A stretch of 64,000 nucleotides of DNA, from positions 1-64,000 of the forward strand of contig JANPDL010000027.1 of assembly GCA_031431475.1 (NCBI GenBank), given 5' to 3'. The notes below the pieces were generated by a model. The model ran no database searches. It worked only from the letters and a program-made list of their open reading frames with translations, and had not been told where the DNA came from. Position numbers and translations under genes: made by a program. The stretch is from JADCCX01 sp031431475. Its GTDB lineage: Bacteria; Pseudomonadota; Alphaproteobacteria; Rhizobiales; Beijerinckiaceae. This document shows positions 23,201-32,037 of this stretch, in pieces; position 1 is the stretch's first letter; each line of letters starts with the position of its first letter.

Positions 23201-25551
23201 GCCATCACCACATCGAAGGTGGCGGTCTGGCCATCGCCCAGGGTGCCATCCTCAAACAGCGCCTTCACACCGACGACATTGCCCTTGGGCAGGATTGGCA
23301 GCGTGACGACGCGGTTGATGCCGCGCCCGCCGTTCTCGGAAATCGTCAACGCGATCTCGGCTTCAAGCGGCAGCGTCGTCTCGGGTTCAGTCAGCGTGAT
23401 GCCGAGGCTGGCCTTGCCGCGCGCGTCGGTCGTGGCTTTCTCCTCGAAGTCGTTCTTGACGGCCTCCACGCTCTCGTCCGTGAGACCGATCTTGTATCCC
23501 TTGAGACCGGGGATCGCGTGCTCGGCGGCGGCGCGTACCGTGACGGTGCCGCCAACCTCGAGATCAGCGCCCGGTGCGCCGTAGAGATAGCGCGCTTCCA
23601 CATCGATCTCGGCGGGTTCTCCCGAGCGCAGGGCGGTGCGTTTGGCCTTCACATCGGCGTCAAGCCGTTCTGGCACATAATCCTCGACGAGGAAGGTGGT
23701 TTCGCCAATGGCATCACCCTTGGGGTCGGCATAGGCCTGCACGCGCCAGGTGCCGGTCGATGCACCGCCGACCAGCGGGATCGAAAACGCGCGGCCACCG
23801 CCGCCCTGATCCTCGACGGCCTGACGGCGGTACTCCACGCCATCCGGACGCTTGACGACCAGAGTCAGCGGCAGGCCAGCGATGGCGATGCCTTTGGAAT
23901 CGCGCGACAATGCCGTGAGGAAGACGGTTTCGCCCGAGCGATAGACGCCGCGCTCGGCATAGAGGAACGCATCCAGTCCTTCTGGTGCAATGCGGCCCTT
24001 GACGCCGCGATCCGTGAGATCGAAGGCGGATTGCTTGAGATCGAGGAAGCCATAGTCCTCGCCGATCCGCGCCGTGATCAGGCCCGGCGCCAGACCGCCC
24101 TTGCCGCGGGCGAGGCCGCCATCGAATCGCGCCTGACCGTTGGCGTCTGTCGTCGCAGTACCCAGAATCTCGTTGCTCTTCGCTAGCAACTGCACCTCGA
24201 CATTGCGGACGGGCGCGGCATCGGCGAGCGAGCGCACGAGCACATGCACGCCTTCAGTCGACGAGAAGCTGGTGAGGCCGAGGTCGGAAACCACGAACCA
24301 CTGGGCGCTGGAGCTGCCTGCATCCGAATCATCATCGTCATCAGCCGCGCGAGGTGCAGTTGACTCGCTGTTGCCCGAGAGCGCGCGCGCCACCATAAGA
24401 TAAACGCCGGGCTGCAATTTGCCGAGAGCCTCCGTCACCGGGAAAGCCGTTGTCACGTCCTTGTTCTGGTCGGACTTGATGTCCATGGTGCCGGACCAGA
24501 CCTTCTGGCCCTTGTTGTCCGACAGTTCCCGGACCTCGGAGCGGGAGACCTCATTCATGAAGTCGGAGCCATGTACCGTGTTGATCAGGTTGCGATCGCC
24601 GACACGGACGATATCGAGACCCACTTTGGCCGTGTTGACAGAGACCAGCGGCAGGCCCTGCTGGCCCGTGCGGGGCAGGACATAGTTCTTGCCTGTGAAG
24701 CGCACGGACGGCGTGCGATCCCGAACATAGACCTCGTAATCCGCATTCTTCTGCAAGACTTCGCCGGGGATGGTGGAGGGGATGCCCTGGCGCAAAATGA
24801 TGCCGTAGCGCTCGCCGTGGCGAAGGCCCTCGACGCAAATCTGCGAATCCTCCGCCGTTACAGCAGTATCGGAACGCGCGCCGGTCACCGCAACATAGGG
24901 CGCGAAATCAACGCGGCCGCGCGCCAGCGGCTCCGAAAAGGTGAAGCAGGCGCGCGGCGTGGCTGAATCCGCGTCGGTCTTGTTCTCGGTCACGCGGAAG
25001 CCGCGCTTCTCGCGCAGTTCTTCATAGGATTTGCGGGCCTCGGCATTGTCCTGTGCGTCGAGGCTGAGGCGATAGGTGGTGAGTGCCGGACGCCACATCT
25101 CGCGGGATTCGAAGACAGCGGCGAGATTGCGCAGTGATGATGCCTCGTCCGGCTTAGAACCCGAGCGCTGGTAGGCGATATAGGCCGCCGTCAGCGCGCG
25201 CTCCTGCAACTCATACCGCTCGCGGTAATCCTTCGGATCGATGGCGCGGGCGACGCGCGACATCAGCCGCCAGCCCTCGGGTGAGCGCGGATCGGCGATG
25301 ACGGCCTGATTGGCAAGGGGCAAAGCGCGCCGCGCCTCGTTGCGGGCGAGCAGCGCTTCCGCCTGACGGATAAGCGCCCGGGCATCGACCGCGCCAGAGA
25401 GCGAAATCTCGCGCTTCAACCGCTCTTCGAGACTGACACCGCTGGCCGCGAGATCATCCCGGATGAAAGCTTTCTGGGCGTAAGCATGACCGGCGGAAAG
25501 GCCGAGCAACAGCGTGGCGGCGAATGCAAGCCTGCGCGAAAACATCATCAT
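20290..25551 (-). CDS. Alpha-2-macroglobulin family protein
   Basis: 1753 residues. A signal peptide (MMMFSRRLAFAATLLLGLSAGHAYA) is followed by a helical/TPR-like segment (about 45-170), MG and bait regions, and the thioester domain with YGCTEQT (Cys1303; CxEQ thioester retained), then alpha/alpha-toroid and receptor-like domains. Bacterial A2Ms trap proteases in the periplasm and are thought to act with PBP1C in envelope repair. No lipobox Cys is seen after the signal, unlike E. coli YfhM, so it is probably soluble or anchored otherwise. It lies 58 bases before pbpC on the same strand. Confidence 0.93.
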   Translation of the reverse strand: MMMFSRRLAFAATLLLGLSAGHAYAQKAFIRDDLAASGVSLEERLKREISLSGAVDARALIRQAEALLARNEARRALPLANQAVIADPRSPEGWRLMSRVARAIDPKDYRERYELQERALTAAYIAYQRSGSKPDEASSLRNLAAVFESREMWRPALTTYRLSLDAQDNAEARKSYEELREKRGFRVTENKTDADSATPRACFTFSEPLARGRVDFAPYVAVTGARSDTAVTAEDSQICVEGLRHGERYGIILRQGIPSTIPGEVLQKNADYEVYVRDRTPSVRFTGKNYVLPRTGQQGLPLVSVNTAKVGLDIVRVGDRNLINTVHGSDFMNEVSRSEVRELSDNKGQKVWSGTMDIKSDQNKDVTTAFPVTEALGKLQPGVYLMVARALSGNSESTAPRAADDDDDSDAGSSSAQWFVVSDLGLTSFSSTEGVHVLVRSLADAAPVRNVEVQLLAKSNEILGTATTDANGQARFDGGLARGKGGLAPGLITARIGEDYGFLDLKQSAFDLTDRGVKGRIAPEGLDAFLYAERGVYRSGETVFLTALSRDSKGIAIAGLPLTLVVKRPDGVEYRRQAVEDQGGGGRAFSIPLVGGASTGTWRVQAYADPKGDAIGETTFLVEDYVPERLDADVKAKRTALRSGEPAEIDVEARYLYGAPGADLEVGGTVTVRAAAEHAIPGLKGYKIGLTDESVEAVKNDFEEKATTDARGKASLGITLTEPETTLPLEAEIALTISENGGRGINRVVTLPILPKGNVVGVKALFEDGTLGDGQTATFDVVMATGEGRRLARPGLKWTLSRVQRSYQWFFQDGRWNYEAVKRTRRISDGEIAVTADNPARIEAKVGWGTYRLDVRAEGGDSAETSINFDVGYVAEAKADTPDVLEVSLDKSAYADGDTMQVRLAPRFAGKATIAVIGDRVHTLQTVDLPEGGATVPVRITGNWGASAYVVALAHRPLDTRAQRMPGRAIGVSWFSIGKEVRTLKVETGAPQMIRPRGKLELPIKVSGLAAGEEAHVTVAAVDIGILNLTKYQLPNPTEHYFGQRQLSGELRDLYGFLIDGMQGTKGAFRSGGDAAATNNAADKPTQEPFARYSGVVKVGADGTARVSFDVPAFNGGARVMAVAWTKSQVGQASSDVFIRDPIVAQATLPRFLAVGDRSRFHVEINNVEGEAGDYNLDVDVKGPVTVATEAARRTFRLAKGQKTQVTIPVTSAGLGTASFGLRITGGGHDLSQEVRVRVLPTNQAIANRTTRPIPGGGSITLSSDLLNDMVPGSGSVAVTVSPFAALDVAALLKALDRYPYGCTEQTVSRALPLLYVNKLASIEHLALDESAETRVQSAIEKVLSRQGSNGSFGLWSVGGEDLWLDAFVTDFLTRSREAGRAIPAVAFNLALDRLRNQVVNTGNIRAEEASGVAYALYVLARNGRPIMGDLRYLSDNKLKEFNSPMAKGHLGAALALLGDRGRSRNAFGEAVTTLAAAQTDIFSRPDYGSKLRDGSGLLALLAEASAERSDLVRVSTEVETARNNVRFSSTQEQTWMVMAAQALAKEAENFQLVVDGTPRTGALYRTWREADLEAKSVTITNPGQNAARAIITVSGAPIEPLPALDQGFKIERAIYSMKGKPVAWAELKQNERYVVHLKMTEPKANYGKVLVVDPLPAGLEIENPNLTEGATAEDLAFTKSDLTPVHMEARDDRYVAAFDRLSSQKPEFSVAYVVRAVTPGRYVHPGAAVEDMYRPDRFGRSASGTVEVLSAR

Positions 25552-25581
25552 GAAAAACCCCCGTCAACCGGTCCCGAGACA

Positions 25582-25610
25582 GCGATGTTCACAGATCAGA
25601 GCAACATCGC
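25582..25610. repeat. Short inverted repeat upstream of the alpha-2-macroglobulin gene
   Basis: GCGATGTT (25582-25589) and AACATCGC (25603-25610), perfect 8-base arms with a 13-base loop, 31 bases upstream of the A2M start in the 206-base gap from hmgA. It could be an operator or an hmgA-side hairpin (hmgA and A2M share a strand). No T-run follows. Nothing else recognisable lies in this gap. Confidence 0.4.
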
Positions 25611-25757
25611 GGCGGGATCATGGCAATCCAGGACAAGCTAGCAGGCTGCCGAGAGAGCGCAATGACTCTGTGGCAGGCTGTGCTTGCACCCGGACGTTTT
25701 CACGATGCCCGCTCTCGCGCGTTTGTGGGAGTCAGGGGTGTTTTGGCGAGAAAGAAC

Positions 25758-27125
25758 TCACCAGACCTCGCGTTTTGTGGGATCAAACCGCTTTTTCATG
25801 TTCGCCCAGCAGTCGATATAATCGTGTTGCAGACCCGCCAGCCCCGCGGCGTATTTCGTCACGCGCTGCGGCATCCGGGTCTCAAACATGAAGGCCATGG
25901 TGCCGGTCAGCTTGTGAGGCTTGAGTTCAACCGTACTCGCCTTCTCGTAGGCAGGAGCATCCGGCCCGTGCGGCAGCATCATGTTGTGCAGGCTGAAGCC
26001 GCCCGGCACGAAACCTTCGGGTTTGGCGTCATAGACACCGTAGATCAGCCCCATGAACTCGCTCATGATGTTGCGGTGATACCACGGTGGGCGGAAGGTG
26101 TTCTCGGCCACCATCCAGCGCTCGGGGAAGATGACGAAATCGATATTCGCCGTGCCGGGTTCGCCGGACGGTGAGGTCATCACGGTAAAAATAGAGGGAT
26201 CGGGGTGGTCGAAACCGATAGCGCCAACGGGCGAGAAGGTGCGCAGATCATACTTGTAGGGCGCGTAGTTGCCGTGCCACGCCACCACATCCAGCGGCGA
26301 TTGTGCGATCTCGGTGGCGTAGAGCTGCCCGCCCCATTTCACATGCAGCAGCGCCTTGCCCTCCTTGTCCTCGTAAGCCGCGACGGGCGTGAGGAAATCG
26401 CGCGGATTGGCCAGACAGTTCGCGCCGATAGGGCCGCGATCCGGCAGGGTGAGCGCGCCGCCGTAGTTCTCGCAGACATAGGCACGCGCGGAACCGCCCA
26501 GCAGTTCCACGCGAAAGATGACGCCACGCGGGATGATGACGATCTCGCCCGGAATGGCATCGATCACGCCAAATTCCGTGCAGAAGCGCAGCGCGCCTTC
26601 CTGCGGCACAATCATCAGTTCGCCATCGGCGTTGAAGACATATTCATCCACCATGGAGCGCGTCACCATGGCGATATGCGCCGCCATGCCCGCTTGCGAA
26701 TCCGCATCGCCAGCCACGGTGATGGTGGCGAGCCCTTCCACGAAGGAGAGCTTCTTTTTCGGCAATGGAATCGGGTCCCAGCGGAGCTGACCGATGGGCA
26801 TGTCGTGTTCGTCACGGTCGAGCCCGCCGGTGCGGATCAGGCCGCGATCCACCTTCTGGAACTTGCGCGTGTGCTTCACCGTGGGGCGTATGCGGTAGAG
26901 CCACGAGCGCTGGTTGGTGGCCTGCGGAGCCGTAAAAGGCGACCCCGAAAGCTGCTCGGCATAAAGCCCATAAGCCGGGCGTTGCGGCGAATTGCGACCA
27001 ACCGGCAAGGCACCGGGCAATGTCTCCGTCTCGAAGCTGTTGCCGAAACCGGACATATAGCGCGTGTCGGTGACGGACAGAGCTTCGGGCTTGCCCCGTA
27101 AAGCGGGCGTGACGTGCTTGTTCAT
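25758..27125 (-). CDS. hmgA: Homogentisate 1,2-dioxygenase
   Basis: 455-residue non-heme iron enzyme that opens the ring of homogentisate to maleylacetoacetate in tyrosine/phenylalanine breakdown. The N-terminal YMSGFGNSFETETLPGALPVGRNSPQ and the catalytic-domain FRPPWYHRNIMSEFMGLIYG (His and Glu iron ligands) are unmistakable, and the length is standard. fahA/maiA are not adjacent. A near-perfect palindrome 19 bases upstream of the ATG is the likely operator. Confidence 0.95.
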   Translation of the reverse strand: MNKHVTPALRGKPEALSVTDTRYMSGFGNSFETETLPGALPVGRNSPQRPAYGLYAEQLSGSPFTAPQATNQRSWLYRIRPTVKHTRKFQKVDRGLIRTGGLDRDEHDMPIGQLRWDPIPLPKKKLSFVEGLATITVAGDADSQAGMAAHIAMVTRSMVDEYVFNADGELMIVPQEGALRFCTEFGVIDAIPGEIVIIPRGVIFRVELLGGSARAYVCENYGGALTLPDRGPIGANCLANPRDFLTPVAAYEDKEGKALLHVKWGGQLYATEIAQSPLDVVAWHGNYAPYKYDLRTFSPVGAIGFDHPDPSIFTVMTSPSGEPGTANIDFVIFPERWMVAENTFRPPWYHRNIMSEFMGLIYGVYDAKPEGFVPGGFSLHNMMLPHGPDAPAYEKASTVELKPHKLTGTMAFMFETRMPQRVTKYAAGLAGLQHDYIDCWANMKKRFDPTKREVW

Positions 27126-27143
27126 GGGGCGCTCCCTGAATTA

Positions 27144-27169
27144 AAATTAGTTGCGTTTGTAACTAATTT
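27144..27169 (-). promoter_or_regulatory. Palindromic operator upstream of hmgA
   Basis: Arms TTAGTTGC (27147-27154) and GTAACTAA (27159-27166) around GTTT, extended outward by A/T pairs to 26 bases with a single mismatch. The size and symmetry fit a MarR-family site, the class known to control homogentisate genes in several proteobacteria. An IclR or GntR regulator is an alternative; no regulator gene is adjacent. Confidence 0.55.
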
Positions 27170-27287
27170 CGGTTCCCTTGACCAGCGTAAACAGATGGCT
27201 TCAGCATTCACTGCGCGTTCAAAACCGCCATGTCACAGTAAAAACAAGGTTTGCTGACAAAGGCAAATCAGGTAAGAGACTGAAACC

Positions 27288-28208
27288 ATGATGCTTTCAC
27301 GCTTGATCAAGACTTTCTCGCTGGGTGTAGCGGCGCTCGCCATTGCTACAGCTCTCCCGGCGCATGCGCAGGATGCCGCCGAACTGATGCTGCGCCTCGA
27401 CCGGATGGAGAATCTCATCCGCCAGCTCAACGGGCAGGTCGAGCAGGCGCAGAACCAGAACCGCAGACTCGAAGAGCAATTGAAGCGTTTCCAGAGCGAT
27501 ACGGATTTCCGCTTCAAGGAAATGGGCGGAGCAAGGCCGCAGCCCGGTGCTGCACCCGCACCGGCGGGCCAGCCACCACGCGGTCAGCGCAGCGATGCCT
27601 TTGATCCCAACGCCAACCCGCAGGCCGCTGGCACGCCGCAACCGCTGGGATCGCCCGGTTCCGGTACGCAGCCAAGGCCGCAGCGTCAGGCAGGCACAGA
27701 TGTCGTCACCAATCCTGGCCAGATCATCGCGGGACAGGAGAACGCCATCGGGCGTGATCCGCGCCAGCCGACGGACCTCAATCCGCAGCGCATCCAGCCC
27801 GCCAGCACCGCGCCGCCCACCACGGCCAAGGGCCAGATCGATCTGGGCAAGCAGCAGTTGCAGGGCGGTGAGTATGAAGCGGCAGAAGGCACGTTCCGCG
27901 AATTCACGCGGTCGAAGCCGAATGACAGGCTGGTGCCGGAAGCGGTGATGGGGCTCGGCGATAGCTATTTCCAGCGCCAGCGCTGGCGCGAGGCGGCGGA
28001 ACAGTTCGTCGACATGACGACGAAGTATTCCAAATCCGGTCGCGCTGCGGAAGCGGAACTCAAGCTGGGCATCTCGCTGCGGGGTCTGGGCGCGACCAAG
28101 GAAGCCTGCGATGTGCTGAACAACCACGGGCAGAAATATCCTGCCGCGCCCGGCGCAATCAAGCAGGGCGTCACCCGCGAATTGCAGCGCGCCCGCTGCA
28201 GCGGATGA
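27288..28208 (+). CDS. cpoB: Tol-Pal system protein YbgF / cell division coordinator CpoB
   Basis: 306 residues: signal peptide (about 1-27), N-terminal coiled coil (LMLRLDRMENLIRQLNGQVEQAQNQNRRLEEQLKRFQSD, trimerisation), a Pro/Gln-rich linker (about 85-180), and C-terminal TPR repeats (KGQIDLGKQQLQGGEYEAAEGTFREFTRSKP...) that bind TolA. It acts in the periplasm in outer-membrane constriction and septal peptidoglycan synthesis. It overlaps tilS by 4 bases. tolQRAB and pal are not in the window upstream. Confidence 0.9.
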   Translation: MMLSRLIKTFSLGVAALAIATALPAHAQDAAELMLRLDRMENLIRQLNGQVEQAQNQNRRLEEQLKRFQSDTDFRFKEMGGARPQPGAAPAPAGQPPRGQRSDAFDPNANPQAAGTPQPLGSPGSGTQPRPQRQAGTDVVTNPGQIIAGQENAIGRDPRQPTDLNPQRIQPASTAPPTTAKGQIDLGKQQLQGGEYEAAEGTFREFTRSKPNDRLVPEAVMGLGDSYFQRQRWREAAEQFVDMTTKYSKSGRAAEAELKLGISLRGLGATKEACDVLNNHGQKYPAAPGAIKQGVTRELQRARCSG

Positions 28209-29242
28209 GCCAGACGCCTGCCGCGACGGATCATTCCCCGCTCGGCGATGCGGAGGCGGCAGCGATTTTTTCGAACCATCTGGCTGATGCTGACGGTCTG
28301 TTGATCGCGGTGTCAGGCGGGCCTGATTCCATGGCGCTTCTGGCACTACTGGCAACTTGGTCGCAAAAGCTGAAGCTTGCGGCTGCGACGGTGGATCACG
28401 GACTGAGGCCGGAAGCTGCCACCGAAGCTGCGATGGTTGCGGGGTTCTGCGAAAGACTGGGCATTCCACACGTGACGCTGCACTGGACGGGCGAGAAGCC
28501 TGCGTCCGGCCTTCAGGAAGCCGCGCGTGATGCACGCTATGTGTTGCTTGCACGGCATGCGCAGAGCCTTGGATTGGCCCATATCCTGACTGCGCATCAT
28601 GCGGATGATCAGGCGGAGACGGTGCTGATGCGCCTGATCGCTGGTAGCGGCATCGCTGGCCTTTCGGGCATGCAAGCGCAGGTGCTGAAGCATGACGTGC
28701 AGCACCTCCGCCCGCTTCTGGCGATCCCGAAGGCGCGACTGGTGGCGACGTGCCACGTACGCGACATCCCTTTTGTGGAAGACCCGTCGAACATCAGCGA
28801 GCGCTTCGGGCGCTCGCACATCCGCCGCGTATTAACAGCGCTGGAGGGCGAGGGCCTGACGACTGAAAGGCTGAACCGTCTCGCGGCGCGTGCGGCACGG
28901 GCGGATGAGGCGCTGGAAGCAGCAACCTCCGCCGTGCTGAAAGCGGCGGATGTCAGGACAACGGATTGCGTCGTGCAGATCGACTGGCAGGCCATTGCTG
29001 GTACTCCGCAGGAAATCCGCCTTCGCGTGCTGGAAACCCTGCTGCACGCCAGCAAGGCCAGCGATACTCCGCTGAAGCTGGAACGGCTCGAAGCCTTGCT
29101 CGAAGCCATCGACACTGCGGCCAGCCAGAAGGCGCGCCTGCGTCGCAGCATCGCTGATCGCATCATCACCCTGCAAAGCCACGGCCGGTTGACCATCACC
29201 GCAGCCCCGCCCCGCCGTCGCGGCATGGATCTTGATTTCTGA
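28205..29242 (+). CDS. tilS: tRNA(Ile)-lysidine synthase
   Basis: 345 residues; N-type ATP pyrophosphatase with the P-loop SGGPDS (37-42), DHGLRP, and HHADDQAETVLMRLIAGSG. It converts the CAU anticodon wobble C of minor tRNA-Ile to lysidine, an essential step. Start ATG overlaps the cpoB stop. In most alphaproteobacteria ftsH follows; here it does not. Confidence 0.93.
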   Translation: MSQTPAATDHSPLGDAEAAAIFSNHLADADGLLIAVSGGPDSMALLALLATWSQKLKLAAATVDHGLRPEAATEAAMVAGFCERLGIPHVTLHWTGEKPASGLQEAARDARYVLLARHAQSLGLAHILTAHHADDQAETVLMRLIAGSGIAGLSGMQAQVLKHDVQHLRPLLAIPKARLVATCHVRDIPFVEDPSNISERFGRSHIRRVLTALEGEGLTTERLNRLAARAARADEALEAATSAVLKAADVRTTDCVVQIDWQAIAGTPQEIRLRVLETLLHASKASDTPLKLERLEALLEAIDTAASQKARLRRSIADRIITLQSHGRLTITAAPPRRRGMDLDF

Positions 29243-29344
29243 ACGGCCAGGATCGGATGCCGGGGCCTCCCCTGCCCTGATCCGGATCACATGCGGTGCT
29301 TCCTGCGCCGGAATGATCCAGAATGTCGCGATCGGGGACAGGGC

Positions 29345-30430
29345 ATGGGCGAAACCGACAGCTTTCTTGTCACACCGGATGAGCCGTTGCCGCTGCTGCA
29401 GGCATCTCTGGCACCAAGCCACTGTGCCATCACCATCCTGTCGCTGGCACAATGTGAGAGCATCCTGTCGGACTGGCGCGCGCTGGCCGCGACCGCGCTG
29501 GAAGATAACCCGTTCCTGTCACCCGATTTCATGATCCCGGCGCGCAGCCATCTGATCGATGACAGCGGCACGACGTTCGCTCTCGCATGGGAGGAGCATG
29601 ACGGGATGCGCACTCTGACAGGATTGTTTCCGCTGGTTCCCCGAACTCGCGATTTCGGTGCGGGCTGGCTGGCGCAAAGCCGCGCAGCGATGTGGACACA
29701 TGCCTTGCAACCCGTCGGAGCGCCACTGCTTTCGGGAGACATTGTACTGGCAGAGCGCGCTGTTGCAGCCTTTTTCAACTGGTTGCAACAACGCCGTCCC
29801 AGGCTCGCCAGCGTCGATGTACCTGCCATTCCGCTCGATGGCGCAACACATGACATACTGATGGATCAGGCGATGCAGATGGGGCTTCCGGTACAAAGAC
29901 ATCGCAATGCCGCGCATACCTACGGACTGGATTTCCGCCCGAAAATGCAACAACCCGGGGCAGCTGTTGTCACGATGGTCAGCGATCCAGCCGGTTTGCG
30001 GGAAACGCTCGAGACGCTGCTGTGCATGGACAGCGCTGCCCAGCGCGACAAGCGCCTGTCAATCCTTGGCAATCCGCGCTGGGTGGCTTTCCTGCGTGCC
30101 GCCACACGCAGCTTTGCGCTCCATGACCGGATCATGATGGCTGTGATCGATACGCCAGCGATTCAGGCCGGAGCGATTGTTATCAAGGGCCGCGAGAAGG
30201 CCCTCCTGTGGTGGATGTTGGGGCCATCCGCCACTGACCCTGCCACTGAAGCGCATATCGCCGGAGCCGTGGAACGCAAACTTGGCATGCCATTGGTGGC
30301 AGCCACGCGCCATCCTCTGTCTGGCCTTGGCACAGAGCCGCTGGTGACGGAAACCCTGCACATCGGCTTGTACAGCCGGGCTTACGCCGGTCAGGCCAAC
30401 GCCGAACCCGCGAAGACCCACCGCATGTAG
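29345..30430 (+). CDS. GNAT-like (CelD/BcsL-type) acetyltransferase domain protein
   Basis: 361 residues. Segments such as LAQCESILSDWRALAATALEDNPFLSPDF and the GLFPLVPRTRDFGAGWLAQSRAAMWTHALQPVGAPLL stretch match the CelD/BcsL family of GNAT-fold proteins associated with polysaccharide modification and envelope traits. Motif conservation is modest, so activity is uncertain. The ATG at 29345 has GGGGACAGGG just upstream; an earlier ATG (29291) lacks support. Its end overlaps the convergent Nudix gene by 40 bases. Confidence 0.6.
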   Translation: MGETDSFLVTPDEPLPLLQASLAPSHCAITILSLAQCESILSDWRALAATALEDNPFLSPDFMIPARSHLIDDSGTTFALAWEEHDGMRTLTGLFPLVPRTRDFGAGWLAQSRAAMWTHALQPVGAPLLSGDIVLAERAVAAFFNWLQQRRPRLASVDVPAIPLDGATHDILMDQAMQMGLPVQRHRNAAHTYGLDFRPKMQQPGAAVVTMVSDPAGLRETLETLLCMDSAAQRDKRLSILGNPRWVAFLRAATRSFALHDRIMMAVIDTPAIQAGAIVIKGREKALLWWMLGPSATDPATEAHIAGAVERKLGMPLVAATRHPLSGLGTEPLVTETLHIGLYSRAYAGQANAEPAKTHRM

Positions 30431-31116
30431 GCCGCTGCAAATTCCGGTGTCTTTTCTTTGTTGATATCGGCAGGCGAACGGACAATTGCGAAATCCGCCA
30501 GTTCCTGATCGGTGTGCGTAGCGAGACGCTCCAGCAGGAGCTTGCGCGCTGTCGCCGCGTCATAGATCAAGCGGGCGGGCTTCAGGAACGCCGCGCGGTA
30601 GGTTTCAGTGACGAGGACCCAGTTGTCGGTGATCTCCACCTCGTCCGGCGTCAGACCGGTTTCCTCGAATAATTCCCGCCTCAGGCTTCCTGCCAGATCA
30701 ACCCTGCCATCCGGCGTCACGTCGTTCATATCAGGCGTGCCGCCGGGGAAGTAGATCTTGCCAGCATTGGCCGTATGACTCGCCATGACACCCAGCAGAA
30801 AGGCACCGTCACTCCCTTGCAGCGCTGCCATGGCAAAGCCGTTGCGGCGCGGACTGCCTGGCTGGCCGAAATGGATCCATGACAGGAAGCTAGCGAAATC
30901 CACCGGCGTATAGGCCGTGGAATAGACACCGTCTTCCAGCGTCCAGCGGTGCTGCATCAGGACGGTGCCGTTGAACATCTTTGGCTTGGCCGCGAGCTGT
31001 TTCGCCCAATGTGCCGCGATCTCGGTGCTCTGGTCCCGTGCAAAATCCCACTCTGCCGGTTCTACCCGGGCTTCCACACGGGCCAGAGGCGTGATCTGCG
31101 TTCCGGCACTGCTCAC
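30391..31116 (-). CDS. Nudix hydrolase family protein
   Basis: 241 residues. The Nudix helix RRELFEETGL is present after FPGGTPD, but between the two lies an insertion (MNDVTPDGRVDLAGSL), so the canonical G-x5-E spacing is not kept and the upstream Glu is missing. Nudix enzymes cleave nucleoside diphosphate-linked compounds; the substrate is unknown. The GTG start overlaps the stop of the PhzF-family gene (GTGA at 31113-31116), so they are coupled. Confidence 0.75.
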   Translation of the reverse strand: MSSAGTQITPLARVEARVEPAEWDFARDQSTEIAAHWAKQLAAKPKMFNGTVLMQHRWTLEDGVYSTAYTPVDFASFLSWIHFGQPGSPRRNGFAMAALQGSDGAFLLGVMASHTANAGKIYFPGGTPDMNDVTPDGRVDLAGSLRRELFEETGLTPDEVEITDNWVLVTETYRAAFLKPARLIYDAATARKLLLERLATHTDQELADFAIVRSPADINKEKTPEFAAAYMRWVFAGSALA

Positions 31117-32024
31117 AGGTTGATCGTGCCTTCCGAAACAATGACCGCGCCGCCCCCAATCGTGGCTTCGCGCAAGACACCGCGCTCCACATCCAGCGTC
31201 AGCACGATCTCGGACGGGCGGCCCATCTCCACGCCCTGCATAATGATATGTTGCTGGTCGCGGCCATCCACCGGTTTTTCGAAAGCCATGATTGTCCCGG
31301 CGAACGCGGCTGCGGCTCCACCTGTCGCAGGATCTTCGAGAATGCCGTCGGTTGGAGCAAACATGCGGGTGCGCCAGGCCAGCGGGCTGGTCCGAACGTA
31401 GAGATAACACCACGGCGTCGCTGTTCCACCGAAGGCATCCTTGAACGCCGGCGTATTGCTCGATTGTGCACGCGCCAGTGCATCAAGACTCTTGAGAGGC
31501 ACAGTCGTGAAGGCGACGCCCGCAGCAAAATTCGCGCACTCGTGCCCTTCCATCTCGATATCCTCAATGGTCAGGCCAAGCGCTTTCGCGATCAGGGCCG
31601 GATCACGCTGCGGCTCCTCCAGCATCACGGGCAGTTTGGGAATGGCAAAAACGCCCCGCGCCGCCCTGTCCTGACGCTTGGAGACCTCCACCTTGACCAG
31701 TCCGATCTTCTCTTCGAGCGCGATGACGATGCCTGAGCGCCCCACCATCTCCGGCGCACGCAATTGTGCCAGCAGCACCGCCGTCCCCACCGTGGGATGA
31801 CCCGCGAATGGAAGTTCCGAGCCCGGCGTGAAGATGCGGATCTTTGCCGTGTTCACCGGATCATCCGGCGGCAGGACGAAAACGGTTTCGGAGAGGTTGA
31901 ACTCGCGCGTGATGGCCTGCATGCGTGCAGTATCGAGGCCTACGCAGTCGTGGACGACGGCAAGAGGGTTTCCGGCCAGCGCGTGGTCCGTGAAGACATC
32001 GAGGGTATGGAAACGGCGGGGCAT
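31113..32024 (-). CDS. PhzF-family isomerase/epimerase-like protein
   Basis: 303 residues with the PhzF diaminopimelate-epimerase fold: FHTLDVFTDHALAGNPLAVV at the N-terminus, NLSETVFV with the catalytic Glu46, FAGHPTVGTA (75-80 region) and the late DPATGGAAAAFAG. Family members isomerise small acids; only some belong to phenazine synthesis and no other phz gene is here. GGAAGG lies 9-13 bases before the ATG, in sequence just beside the palindromic element at 32038. It is coupled to the Nudix gene. Confidence 0.87.
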   Translation of the reverse strand: MPRRFHTLDVFTDHALAGNPLAVVHDCVGLDTARMQAITREFNLSETVFVLPPDDPVNTAKIRIFTPGSELPFAGHPTVGTAVLLAQLRAPEMVGRSGIVIALEEKIGLVKVEVSKRQDRAARGVFAIPKLPVMLEEPQRDPALIAKALGLTIEDIEMEGHECANFAAGVAFTTVPLKSLDALARAQSSNTPAFKDAFGGTATPWCYLYVRTSPLAWRTRMFAPTDGILEDPATGGAAAAFAGTIMAFEKPVDGRDQQHIIMQGVEMGRPSEIVLTLDVERGVLREATIGGGAVIVSEGTINL

Positions 32025-32037
32025 TGTGTTTCCTTCC

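Noticed and set aside
22432..24186. A 584-codon open frame on the plus strand
   Set aside because: It lies wholly opposite the alpha-2-macroglobulin gene, whose domains and thioester motif are certain. The frame is open because of GC-rich codon structure and has no family motif.
31113..32024. Reading the PhzF gene as part of a phenazine cluster
   Set aside because: No other phz gene is present, and PhzF-fold proteins are widespread outside phenazine synthesis.
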